Source: Methanobrevibacter arboriphilus JCM 13429 = DSM 1125 (GTDB taxonomy: Archaea > Methanobacteriota > Methanobacteria > Methanobacteriales > Methanobacteriaceae). Taken from it: a DNA stretch of 34,947 nt. Shown piece by piece: positions 17,847-26,281 of the stretch; positions within the stretch are counted from its first letter, which is position 1, and every line of letters begins with the position of its first letter. The translations under genes were made by a program, and so were the position numbers. Under the pieces are notes generated by a model. The model was not told the origin of the DNA and ran no database searches. It saw only the letters and a list, made by a program, of their open reading frames with translations. The stretch lies in NCBI RefSeq assembly GCF_002072215.1, contig NZ_JXMW01000022.1, positions 1 to 34,947 of the forward strand. Reading direction: 5' to 3'.

Positions 17847-19040
17847 ATGAAATTTTATGCAACTCCTTATCATTCTAATCTAATTAAGGATATTGATAGA
17901 TTGTCAGTTTTTTATGAAGGGATTAATGATTACTATAAATCCATTTCTAATAATGAAAATAATAAAACTCAAGACAATAATAAAAAAATTTCTACTGTAT
18001 TTGATCTGGGTTGTGGTTCTGGTGTTCTTTCTTATTTTGCTTCAAAATATTCTAAAAGGGTCTTAGCTATAGATAATGATGATAAGTCTATTCAATGTGC
18101 TAAAAAAATTTTTAAAGAAAACAATATTGATAATGTTAATTTTATAGCTGCTGATGCATCTTCATTTGAATTTACAGAGTCTGCAGATTTAATAATTTGT
18201 GAAATGTTAGATACTGCTTTAATTGATGAAGAAGAAGTTCCAGTTTTAAATAATGTTCGTAAATATCTTAAAAGTAATGGAAAAATTATTCCTCAGGGGA
18301 TTATTAATATTGCTGAACCTGTTTATATGGAGAACAGTTATACACATTATGAAGACGAAGATTTTCATGGCAAAAAGCCTGATTATCAAATTTTAGGAGA
18401 CCATGTTATATTTTCTTGCATTGATTTTTTAGATGAGATTATACCTGAATTTGAAACAATTATTAATTTTAAACTTGATAAGGTTAAGGATACAACTAAT
18501 ATATCGATTAATGAGTTTGACAATAATTTTAGTGACTCTAGTGACTCTAATAGCTTTAATAATTTTAATAATTTTAAATTTAATGGTATTAAAATAACAA
18601 CTTTTACTATAATAAATGAGAATATTGTTTGTGGTCCTACTCCTATGCTAAATCCTCCTATTTTAATTCCTTTATCCTCTAGCTATAATATATCTAAGAA
18701 TAATCTTAGTAATAATACTAATACTAACAATACTAATAATAAGAATAATAGTAATAATAGTAATATTAATAATAAGATTAATAATAAGAATAATAGCAAT
18801 AATAGTAATAATAGTAATATTAATAATAAGATTAATAATAAGAATAATAGTACTCATAGTAATATTAATAATAAGAATAATATTAATAGTAATACTAATG
18901 GGAATACTAATAATATTAATGGGGTTAATAACAACAATACTATTTTTATTAATGATAATTTAAATGAATTAAGATTATCGGTTAGATTGAAATATGTTAT
19001 GGGTGGAGGAGTTGAAACAATTGAAGCTGATATAATATAA
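17847..19040 (+). CDS. SAM-dependent methyltransferase (PRMT-like) with Asn-rich insertion
   Basis: The N-terminal half is a Rossmann methyltransferase: motif I 'VFDLGCGSGVLSYFA' (residues 51-65), acidic end of strand 2 'VLAIDNDD' (72-79), 'NFIAADASSFEF' (98-109) and motif IV-like 'DLIICEMLDTALIDEEE' (114-130). The latter, with the following 'GKIIPQG', recalls protein arginine methyltransferase-type enzymes rather than rRNA ones. The C-terminal half forms a beta-rich domain ending 'ELRLSVRLKYVMGGGVETIEADII'. Residues ~283-366 are an Asn/Ser/Thr low-complexity stretch made of AAT-rich microsatellite DNA that splits this domain between 'LIPLSSSY' and 'NELRLSV'. The target is unknown. The gene precedes the hydrogenase protease by 280 bp. 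Confidence 0.8.
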   Translation: MKFYATPYHSNLIKDIDRLSVFYEGINDYYKSISNNENNKTQDNNKKISTVFDLGCGSGVLSYFASKYSKRVLAIDNDDKSIQCAKKIFKENNIDNVNFIAADASSFEFTESADLIICEMLDTALIDEEEVPVLNNVRKYLKSNGKIIPQGIINIAEPVYMENSYTHYEDEDFHGKKPDYQILGDHVIFSCIDFLDEIIPEFETIINFKLDKVKDTTNISINEFDNNFSDSSDSNSFNNFNNFKFNGIKITTFTIINENIVCGPTPMLNPPILIPLSSSYNISKNNLSNNTNTNNTNNKNNSNNSNINNKINNKNNSNNSNNSNINNKINNKNNSTHSNINNKNNINSNTNGNTNNINGVNNNNTIFINDNLNELRLSVRLKYVMGGGVETIEADII

Positions 19041-19311
19041 TTATTTACATGGTTTAACCAATATAATAACCAATTATACAATTTATTAGTTTATATTTCA
19101 TTATAATGGCTATTTAGTTTTAATCTTATTTAGGACTATATTTATTAGATTTATATCATATTTCATAAAAGAAAATTATTAATATATTAAAAATAATAAT
19201 TCTAAAATATATAAAAATATAATATATTAAAGGTATCAAAATAATTAAAGTACTTTAGAATAATTAAAATAACTAAGATATAATTAAAATGTATCAAAGT
19301 ATATCATATTT

Positions 19312-19323
19312 GGTGATATTATC
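19312..19323 (+). promoter_or_regulatory. Shine-Dalgarno GGTGAT placed for a non-ATG start
   Basis: GGTGATATTATC aligns base for base with GGTGATAATATG at the vapB start; GGTGAT matches the anti-Shine-Dalgarno end of archaeal 16S rRNA. The codon at the start position is ATC. No ATG or GTG occurs in frame between here and the conserved core. Confidence 0.55.
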
Positions 19324-19854
19324 TCATTAAAAGAAAAGCTAGAATCTTTTTTAGTAAACTGTGAAAAGTTGGTTGTTTTAGGCATTGGAAATGAATTAAG
19401 GGGTGATGATTCAATAGGTCCTTATGTTATAAAAGAACTTGAAAGCATGTCTATGGATTTTAATTCTTCTAATAATTCAAATACAAACAATTCTAATAAA
19501 AAATTTAATAGAAATATGATATTTATTGATGGAGGTTCTGCTCCTGAAAATTTTACAGGATTAATAAAAAATGAGAATCCTAGCCATCTATTGATAATTG
19601 ATGCTGCTTTAATGGGAACTAATCCTAGTAGTGTAAAGACTATTGTAAAAGATGAATTACCTACTATTAATGCTTCAACTCATTCAATGTCTTTATCTTA
19701 TTTGATTAAATATTTGGAAGCTGATATTGATTTTGATTTTCTTTTAATAGGTATTGAACCAGTAAGTATGAATTTAGGAGATGAAATATCTTATAATGTT
19801 TTAAAAAGTGCTGATGAGGTAATAGATACACTTTCATCATTATTGTTTGATTAA
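19321..19854 (+). CDS. Hydrogenase maturation protease (HycI-like), apparent ATC start
   Basis: A nickel-dependent endopeptidase that trims the C-terminus of the large subunit of [NiFe] hydrogenase after metal insertion. Visible are 'LVVLGIGNELRGDDSIGPYV' (first metal-binding acid), 'MIFIDGGSAPENFTG' (second acid) and 'STHSMSLSYLIKYL' (His ligand), in the expected order. In-frame codons before the first usual start (TTG at 19369) encode 'SLKEKLESFLVNCEK', a normal N-terminal helix for archaeal members. The GGTGAT at 19312-19317 is followed after three bases by ATC, exactly where vapB has GGTGATAAT-ATG, so I infer initiation at ATC 19321; TTG 19369 is the fallback. An Asn/Ser-rich insertion lies after 'SMDFN'. 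The exact start is uncertain. Confidence 0.8.
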   Translation: MSLKEKLESFLVNCEKLVVLGIGNELRGDDSIGPYVIKELESMSMDFNSSNNSNTNNSNKKFNRNMIFIDGGSAPENFTGLIKNENPSHLLIIDAALMGTNPSSVKTIVKDELPTINASTHSMSLSYLIKYLEADIDFDFLLIGIEPVSMNLGDEISYNVLKSADEVIDTLSSLLFD

Positions 19855-19885
19855 TTTATTTATTATATTGTTTTTATAGTGAATT

Positions 19886-19949
19886 TTTTATTTATTGTAT
19901 TATTATGAAGATTTTATTTATTGTGGTATTATGAAGGTTTTATTTATTG
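19886..19949 (+). repeat. 26-bp tandem duplication across the start of the ATP-grasp gene
   Basis: TTTTATTTATTGTATTATTA (19886-) and TTTTATTTATTGTGGTATTA (19912-) begin two successive 26-bp copies, with a 12-bp partial third at 19938-19949. Each full copy contains ATGAAG. The first ATG (19905) opens a nine-codon ORF MKILFIVVL that stops at TGA 19932-19934, overlapping the real ATG (19931) as ATGA. Confidence 0.8.
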
Positions 19950-21325
19950 GAGCAAGATTATTTGATGATGTTGATTTCTATTTAAAAGAAAAAAACATTG
20001 AAAGTATTTTAACTGAATCAAATTCTAATGCTTCTAACTTAGATTGTGCTAATAAATATTTTATTGTTCCAAGAGGTATGGATGAACCTATTAGGATAGC
20101 TAAAGAAGAGAATGTTGATGGAATTATTTCTCTTATTGGGATTGATGATCCTTTGATGGATGTTGCTTTAGCTAAAGAAAAGGTAGAAAATGAATTAAAA
20201 ATCCCTTTTATAGCTTCTAATGCTCGTACTATTTCAATTAGCTCTGATAAGATAGAAACAAAAAAATTTTTTATTAAAAATAATATTAACACTTCTAAAT
20301 TTCAAATATTAAATTCTTATAATTTTGAGGAATTTATTAGTTCCTTTGAATCTTCAATGATATCTTCTAAAAATTCTTTAAACAATTCAAAAAATAATAT
20401 TTCAGAAAATAATATTTCAGAAAATAATAATTTAGAAAATAATATTTTAGAGAATTATAATTTAAAAAATTATAATTTAGATTTTCCAGTTGTTTTTAAG
20501 CAAAGAAGTGGTCAAGGTGGACGAGATATATCTATAATTCAAAATATTGATGAAGCAAAAGATTATTTTTATGAGTTTAATGAAGCACTTTGTGAAGAAT
20601 TTATTGAAGGTAGTGAAATATCTATTGAGGTTTTATGTTTTAATAATAGCTATATGCCTCTTGTTCCTGTTTATAAAGGAGAAACATCTCTTAATGGCTT
20701 ACATCCTTTAAATAAAGTTAGGTGTGCTCCTGCAGATGTTCAGGGTTTAAATAATGAATATGTAAAGAAAGTTGCATATTTAATAGCTAAAGAGCTTAAA
20801 GCTGAAGGAACTATTGATATTGATTTTATATTTTCTAAACATGATAAAGTGTTGTATGCTTTAGAAATTAATACTCGTCCAAGTGGTACTAGATATTTAA
20901 CTGCAGCTGCAACTAATATTTATCCTTTGACTAAATTAATTGACATGGTTTCTGGAGATTTTAATATTAATTCTCTTAATGAAGAAATGAAAGATTATTT
21001 TGCTTTGGAAATTCCTATTGGTAATTTTGATGATAAACAAGTTAGTGATAAACAAGTTAATTCTAAAGAGTTTAATGTTAAACAAGTTAATGATAATCAA
21101 GCTATTGGTAAACAAGTTAATGGTAAAGAATTTAATGATAATCAGTTTAATGGTAAAAAATCAAATAAGTCTCTTAAAAAATTTAATAAAAATTCATGGG
21201 TTCTTCATGGTCCTTCTAATTATGAGCGTTTAACTATTAGTGCAGAATCAAAAGCAGAAGCTAAAAAATTAGCTAAAAAACTCATTGGAAAAAGGTTTTA
21301 TGAGTTTTGTTTAGATGAATTATAG
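19931..21325 (+). CDS. CarB-like ATP-grasp ligase, probably of pseudomurein synthesis
   Basis: An ATP-grasp enzyme: a pre-ATP-grasp Rossmann-like part ('MKVLFIGARLFDDVDFYL', 'EENVDGIISLIGIDDPLMDVALAKE', 'SSDKIETKKFF'), then the ATP-binding core 'FPVVFKQRSGQGGRDISI', 'EFIEGSEISIEVLCF', and the metal/phosphate motif 'ALEINTRPSGTRYL'. The order resembles carbamoyl-phosphate synthase large-subunit-like ligases. Such CarB-like proteins accompany MraY-like and Mur-ligase genes in Methanobacteriales wall clusters, as here, suggesting a role in wall precursor assembly (inference). Two insertions break it: Asn-rich 'SKNNISENNISENNNLEN' type near residues 150-180 and 'DKQVSDKQVN'-type hexapeptide repeats near residues 362-405. 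ATG 19931 begins the conserved 'MKVLFIGAR'. Confidence 0.8.
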   Translation: MKVLFIGARLFDDVDFYLKEKNIESILTESNSNASNLDCANKYFIVPRGMDEPIRIAKEENVDGIISLIGIDDPLMDVALAKEKVENELKIPFIASNARTISISSDKIETKKFFIKNNINTSKFQILNSYNFEEFISSFESSMISSKNSLNNSKNNISENNISENNNLENNILENYNLKNYNLDFPVVFKQRSGQGGRDISIIQNIDEAKDYFYEFNEALCEEFIEGSEISIEVLCFNNSYMPLVPVYKGETSLNGLHPLNKVRCAPADVQGLNNEYVKKVAYLIAKELKAEGTIDIDFIFSKHDKVLYALEINTRPSGTRYLTAAATNIYPLTKLIDMVSGDFNINSLNEEMKDYFALEIPIGNFDDKQVSDKQVNSKEFNVKQVNDNQAIGKQVNGKEFNDNQFNGKKSNKSLKKFNKNSWVLHGPSNYERLTISAESKAEAKKLAKKLIGKRFYEFCLDEL

Positions 21326-21559
21326 TTATATTATTTAAATAAACATACTTCTATTTTTTATTACTTATTATTAATATTTATAATCCCTAAAATTTGATTA
21401 TAATCATTAATTTGAATAAATATCTTGAATCTATAACTAAGTTTAAATATATCTTTGATTAAACTATTAATATTTATGATTTTATAGAGGGATAATAGTA
21501 AATTATTTAGTAAATTATACTGAATTTTTTATATCATGATTTTTAATTAGTGTGGTAAA

Positions 21560-22666
21560 ATGAACTATTTTGATGTATTGATATTATTTATAATAAGTTT
21601 TGCTTCTTCTGTTGCATTCACATATTATATACGGAAGATTTTAATTGGTGCCAATGTTTCAGACAACCCTATTGTTTCAGAACATAGGCATAAAGCTGGT
21701 ACTCCTACTATGGGGGGTATAGCTTTTCTTTTTTCTGTATTGTTTGTAGCATCAATTTATTTTAAAAATCAATATATTTTAGTTACTTCCCTTATAATGC
21801 TTACAGCAGGAATCGCTGGTCTTTTAGATGATTTGATTGGTTTTAAAGTAAAAGAGTATCAAAAATTAATAAAAAATATCACGAATTCTCCATTAACTAT
21901 TGGACAATTAACTTTAAATCCTGGTGAAGAAGCTAGAGCTGCAACTCCAAAAGCAAAAGAGGTTGTTGATGATTTATTAGCTGAAAATAAGCTAGAATTT
22001 GTAGCTGAACTTCCTATAAAAAATGAGATGGGTGAAATTGAAAAAATCATTGGTCAGTTAGTTATAGGTATATTTCTTGTAATTACTGGTGCAGTTGTTA
22101 CTCTTGGTGGATTTTCATTAGGTCCTTTTGTATTGATTGGTGGAACTACAATAGGATTATTAGCTATTCCAGTTATTTTAATTGCTGTTATTGGTGCTAT
22201 TAATGCTATTAATTTGATTGATGGTATGGATGGTTTAGCTAGTGGTATTATAGCTATTGCTTCTATTGGTTGTGCTTTATTTGGTTTTATAAATGGTAAT
22301 TCTGGGGCAATGTTTGCTTTTACTCTTTTAGCTGCAATTAGTCTTGGATTTTTAGTATTTAATCGTTATCCTGCCTCTATTTTTATGGGAGATACTGGTT
22401 CTTTTGCTTTAGGTGCAGGATTTGCAACAGCAGTGCTTATAACAAATATTCCTTACTTTGGAGTCTTATCTTTAGCAGTTCCTATTGTTTCAGTTATTAT
22501 CAGCTTAATTCATAGGGCAAAAATCATTCGTCTTCCTGTTGAACCTTTACACCATACTTTAAATTATAATGGAATGTCTGAAAAGAAGATAGTATTTAGT
22601 TATTGGCTTTTAACAGCTGTTGTTTGTATAATTGGGTTATTAGTTGATTATTATATTTTCATATAA
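21560..22666 (+). CDS. MraY-like glycosyl-1-phosphate transferase (pseudomurein lipid step)
   Basis: An integral membrane protein of 368 residues with about ten hydrophobic helices. It transfers a sugar- or peptide-phosphate to a polyprenyl phosphate. Seen: 'HRHKAGTPTMGGIAFLF' (early MraY/WecA motif), 'AGLLDDLIGF' (DD motif), 'AINAINLIDGMDGLASG' and 'SIFMGDTGSFALGA' (metal-binding Asp), and 'LPVEPLHHTLNYNGMSEKKI', the counterpart of the bacterial HHH loop with only two of the histidines. A hydrophilic insertion of about 65 residues follows the DD motif (residues ~105-165). In this organism the expected product is a lipid-linked pseudomurein precursor. The Mur ligase gene lies downstream and the ATP-grasp gene upstream. 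Confidence 0.88.
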   Translation: MNYFDVLILFIISFASSVAFTYYIRKILIGANVSDNPIVSEHRHKAGTPTMGGIAFLFSVLFVASIYFKNQYILVTSLIMLTAGIAGLLDDLIGFKVKEYQKLIKNITNSPLTIGQLTLNPGEEARAATPKAKEVVDDLLAENKLEFVAELPIKNEMGEIEKIIGQLVIGIFLVITGAVVTLGGFSLGPFVLIGGTTIGLLAIPVILIAVIGAINAINLIDGMDGLASGIIAIASIGCALFGFINGNSGAMFAFTLLAAISLGFLVFNRYPASIFMGDTGSFALGAGFATAVLITNIPYFGVLSLAVPIVSVIISLIHRAKIIRLPVEPLHHTLNYNGMSEKKIVFSYWLLTAVVCIIGLLVDYYIFI

Positions 22667-23012
22667 ATTTTTTATATTTAGATTATAAAATATATTTTAG
22701 TAAAGATATTATATCTAATAATTGTGATATATTTAGTGAAGCTATATTCTATTGAAGTTATTGTGTTTAGTAAAGATATAAAATATTATAAAGATATCAT
22801 ATTTTCATGGGTATTTCACATCGAATATTTATATATGATAAATTTATAATAATCATTTTAGTTTACTGATTATAATAATCATTAATTTATTATAATTATT
22901 ATAAATATTATTATTAGTATTATAAATACTATTATTGGTATTATTATTAGTATTATTATTTTATTGTTGGGGTATATTGTTTGTTATTTGAGTATATTGG
23001 AGTATATTTTAG
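22667..23012. other. AT-rich spacer with ATTATTAGTATT repeats
   Basis: These 346 bp between the MraY-like and Mur-ligase genes hold several direct copies of a (TATTATTAGTATTATAAATAC)-like 12-18 bp unit at 22900-22965 and a TTATATATGATAAATTTATAA stretch (about 22829) that could be a promoter. No gene is seen. The Mur ligase start (ATG 23013) lacks an obvious Shine-Dalgarno sequence. Confidence 0.4.
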
Positions 23013-24866
23013 ATGATTGATACAAGGATTACTATTGATTCATTAGCTAGAGCTATTTCTGGAAATGTTGTTGGAGCTTCAGATTTTAGATCTCCTGGAG
23101 GCTTTACTGGAATTTTTAATATATTAAAAGATTCTAGTGAGGGAGATATAGTAATAAGACATTGGATCGATGAAAAGGGAATAAAAATTGCTTCTAGTAA
23201 AAATGTTGCTTGTATAATTACAGAAGATCCTAGGGGAAATTCTATAGAAATAGCTAATGATTTAAAGATTCCTTTAATAGTTGTAAAAAAGATTGAAGAA
23301 GCAAATGCTATTGCTTTAAATTGGTCTATAAAAAATTTTGTTCCTAATTCTAAAAGAATAATTATCAGTGGTACTAATGGTAAATCAACAACATCTCATA
23401 TGATTTATCACATATTAAAATCTACAGGAGCTAATACATTAACAAACACTGATTCAAAATCTGAATTTAATACATTAATTGATCCTATGGTCCCTAAAAT
23501 TATTTCTGAGCATGTTTTATCTAATGATAATCCATTAGATTATCTTGTTATTGAAGCTTCTGAGGTTCAGGGATGGTTAGGTAAATTAATGCATAATCAT
23601 GCTCTTTTAATGACTAAAGCAGTTAATCCTGATGTTGGTGTAGTGACTAATGTAGCTATTGATCATATTGGTCTTGTTAATTCAATCGAAGAGGTTTTTG
23701 AAGAAACTTCGGGAATTGCTAAAGGCATGAATAAAGGAACTTTAGTTTTAAATCATGATGATAAATATGTATTTAATATGGCAGATTTTGCTGAAAGTAG
23801 TGTTGAAACTTTTTATTTCTCAATGAACTCTGTTATTAAAGATATTAATATTAATACTAATACTATTACTAATAATAATGCTAATACTAATACTAAAGTT
23901 AATGATATTAATAATACTGGTATTAACAATGTAGATATTAATAATACTAAAGATATTACTAATAATGTTAATGATATTGAAAGTAACAACTGTTTAATTT
24001 ATGATACTGAAAGTAAATCCATAATATACAAATCTAAGCCAATATTGAATATTGAGGAGCTTCCATTTAATAGCGATCATTTTATTCAAAATACTCTTGC
24101 AGCTATTTCAGCTTGCCTATCACTTAACATTAAAATTAAAGATATAGTGGATGGTGTAAAGTCATATAAATCTCTTAAAAGAAGATTCCGGAAAATTAAT
24201 TGTAATCCTACAATAATTGATGATTTTGCCCATAATCCTGAAGGTATAAAAGCAACTATTAATGCAGTAACTAATTTTCCTCATAAAAATCTTAAAATCA
24301 TCTGTGCAATTCGAGGGTCAAGAGGTAAAGAAATTAATGAAATTAATGCTAAAGCTATTGTTGAAGCTTTAAAAGATATAAATAATAACTACGATACTAA
24401 TTATAATAACCATAACAATAATCATAATAATAATCATAATAATACTAATAATACTAATAATAGTATTTATAATACTAACAATAATTATAATAATCATAAA
24501 AACAATTCTGAAAATAATTATAATAATAATTATAATAATCATGGCAAAAATAATTCTAAGATAATAGCCAAAAATAAGAACAATGAAGAATTAAAAGATG
24601 AAAATATTAATAAAGTGGAAATAATTTTATCTAGTAGTTCTGATGTTGTTGATGAATCAAACTTTGTTGAAGAGTTTGAAGAAGAAACTTTCTTTAATGA
24701 GTTAAATAAAGAGAATATCGGATATACTCATTATAAAATGCTTAAAGATGCTTTATATGATGTTTATAATTCTTCTAAAGTTGATGACCTTATTTTATTA
24801 ATAGGTGCTCAGGGAATGGATCCTGCTGAAAAATTATTGAATGAGATATTTAACGAAGATAACTAA
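23013..24866 (+). CDS. Mur ligase family protein (pseudomurein peptide ligase)
   Basis: An ATP-dependent amide ligase of the MurC-F type. Visible are the P-loop 'IIISGTNGKSTTSHMIYHIL' (GTNGKST at residues 120-126), 'LDYLVIEASEVQG', 'NPDVGVVTNVAIDHIG' (central Mur motif with the His), 'HFIQNTLAAISACLSLNI' and C-terminal 'IIDDFAHNPEGIKATINAV', equivalent to the D(D)xAHxP motif. The end 'LILLIGAQGMDPAEKLL' is also family-like. It should add an amino acid to the growing pseudomurein peptide; which one cannot be told. The 617-residue length exceeds the usual ~450-500 because of two Asn-rich insertions: residues ~273-325 ('NINTNTITNNNANTNT') in the central domain and ~453-525 ('NNHNNNHNNNHNNTNN') in the C-terminal domain. 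Confidence 0.87.
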   Translation: MIDTRITIDSLARAISGNVVGASDFRSPGGFTGIFNILKDSSEGDIVIRHWIDEKGIKIASSKNVACIITEDPRGNSIEIANDLKIPLIVVKKIEEANAIALNWSIKNFVPNSKRIIISGTNGKSTTSHMIYHILKSTGANTLTNTDSKSEFNTLIDPMVPKIISEHVLSNDNPLDYLVIEASEVQGWLGKLMHNHALLMTKAVNPDVGVVTNVAIDHIGLVNSIEEVFEETSGIAKGMNKGTLVLNHDDKYVFNMADFAESSVETFYFSMNSVIKDININTNTITNNNANTNTKVNDINNTGINNVDINNTKDITNNVNDIESNNCLIYDTESKSIIYKSKPILNIEELPFNSDHFIQNTLAAISACLSLNIKIKDIVDGVKSYKSLKRRFRKINCNPTIIDDFAHNPEGIKATINAVTNFPHKNLKIICAIRGSRGKEINEINAKAIVEALKDINNNYDTNYNNHNNNHNNNHNNTNNTNNSIYNTNNNYNNHKNNSENNYNNNYNNHGKNNSKIIAKNKNNEELKDENINKVEIILSSSSDVVDESNFVEEFEEETFFNELNKENIGYTHYKMLKDALYDVYNSSKVDDLILLIGAQGMDPAEKLLNEIFNEDN

Positions 24867-25484
24867 TTCTTTGAATATTTAAAAAGTTGTTAAATTATTC
24901 AAAAACTAATTTAAAATTCTTATTTATCTTAAAATAAATTTGAAAAATATTTATAAATAGTTATATTAATAGTAATAATTATTTTAAAGAAAATATATAT
25001 AAGAGATAAGTATTAATATTAGTTTGGTCTAAAATACAGATATATAATGTAAGTTTTATATGATGTATTCTATTAATAATAATTGATGGTAATCTAATGT
25101 TAATAGTACATATTTAAATATTATTTCTTAATACTATCTTGTATTTTTAATGCTTGCATTGCTTTTTACATTGCTTGTATTGCTTATACATTTTGTTTGT
25201 ATTAGTTATATATTGTTTTAAGTGTTTTAATATAAACCATATTAATAATATTATTGATGTTTTATTAGATTATTAAATTTATCTGATATAATTTTATCTG
25301 ATATTTTATATTTGAATACTTTCATTTATATTGTTCAAATATTTATTATATTTATTATATTTAGATATTGCGAATATTATATTCTTATGATTCTATTAAT
25401 ATTATATTGATAATTTGCTGTACATTTTATACATAGATTTTATATTTTATACATATAAAAATAATTTATATAAGAGTGAAAATC
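24867..25484. other. 618-bp AT-rich spacer, no gene seen
   Basis: Between the Mur ligase and the POTRA-like gene. The stretch 25138-25200 has repeated TTGCTTGTATTGCTTATACA-type units, the only departure from plain A/T. The end (25440-25475) contains TATACATATAAAAATAATTTATATAAG (in pieces), a likely promoter just before the next gene. No ORF or RNA fold is supported. Confidence 0.4.
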
Positions 25485-25934
25485 ATGTTCATTAAAATAA
25501 GGAGAGATACACTAATAATTTTATTATTAGCTTTTATATTGATCCTTTCTGGTAGATTAATAACTTATATTGCCTTTGCATCTTCTCCAGAAATAGATGA
25601 TGGTGTTCCTATTTCAGGTATTATTATTAAAGGTAATGATATTGTTCCTATTGATAGTATAAGGGCAAATGTTGCTAATTCAGGGCTACGTTCAGGAAGT
25701 TATATTGACGGTGATATGTTGGTAACTTCTAAGCGAGAGATACCTCTAAATGAGGCGATTAAAAATGCTCAAGAATTTGCGACTTTGACTACGATACCCG
25801 GAACTAAAGTTCAGCCTATTGCTGCTGCTGATGTTAAAGTTGATAAAAATACGGGTATTGTAACAATAACTGTTATTGAAGATTTTTCAACAGTAGATTT
25901 AACTAATGCAACATCGAAGGCCCCAACGGCATAA
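25485..25934 (+). CDS. Single-pass membrane protein with POTRA-like domain
   Basis: 149 residues. Residues 1-32 ('MFIKIRRDTLIILLLAFILI' and on) are a positively charged N-terminus plus one transmembrane helix, placing the rest outside the cytoplasm. Residues ~45-135 read like a POTRA fold: strand 'ISGIIIKGNDIVP', helix 'IDSIRANVANSGLRSGSYID', helix 'LNEAIKNAQEFATLTT', then strands 'ADVKVDKNTGIVTITVIEDF'. This is my pattern match; no search was run. A TM-plus-POTRA layout next to MraY and Mur genes recalls FtsQ/DivIB in bacterial division/wall clusters. ATG 25485 is preferred over the in-frame GTG at 25476, which lies in the GAGTGA ribosome binding site. Confidence 0.7.
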   Translation: MFIKIRRDTLIILLLAFILILSGRLITYIAFASSPEIDDGVPISGIIIKGNDIVPIDSIRANVANSGLRSGSYIDGDMLVTSKREIPLNEAIKNAQEFATLTTIPGTKVQPIAAADVKVDKNTGIVTITVIEDFSTVDLTNATSKAPTA

Positions 25935-26078
25935 TCTATGGTTTTTAGTCTTGAATTATTAAATGTGAAATATTAAATGTCTAAAAAATTAATATATTCA
26001 AAATAGAATATTATTATTAAAAATAACTCTAATATAATGAAAAGTATGAACTGAATAGTTATTTGACTTAGTGGGTAT

Positions 26079-26177
26079 TGAATCACTTAATTATTAAATC
26101 ATTTAACTATTGAAATCACTTAATTATTGAAATCATTAAACTATTGAAATTAATTAACTGTTGAAATTACTTAATTG
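26079..26177 (+). repeat. Six degenerate ~17-bp direct repeats
   Basis: TTGAATCACTTAATTAT and variants (TAAATCATTTAACTAT, TGAAATCACTTAATTAT, TGAAATCATTAAACTAT, TGAAATTAATTAACTGT, TGAAATTACTTAATTGA) follow one another head to tail in the 347-bp spacer before the large extracytoplasmic protein gene. They may be slippage products or an array of protein-binding sites. Confidence 0.7.
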
Positions 26178-26281
26178 AGATTTTTTCAGCTAATTTATAT
26201 TATTTAAATCAAATTGATAATTATTGAATCAATTAAATAATAAAATTAGATAATAATCAATTAAATAATATTATAAACTAA

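Noticed and set aside
18690-18890. Frameshift or pseudogene in the methyltransferase
   Set aside because: The Asn-rich tract keeps the frame, and a beta-rich C-terminal domain resumes after it, so it is an in-frame insertion rather than decay.
21000-21233. 77-codon ORF in the +1 shifted frame of the ATP-grasp gene
   Set aside because: It is the alternative frame of the hexapeptide-repeat insertion; the ATP-grasp frame is continuous and conserved on both sides.
25138-25200. Slightly GC-richer patch (TTGCTTGCATTGC) as an RNA gene
   Set aside because: No stem pairing, box motif or tRNA-like features; it is a short direct repeat of TTGCTTGTA/TTGCTTATA.
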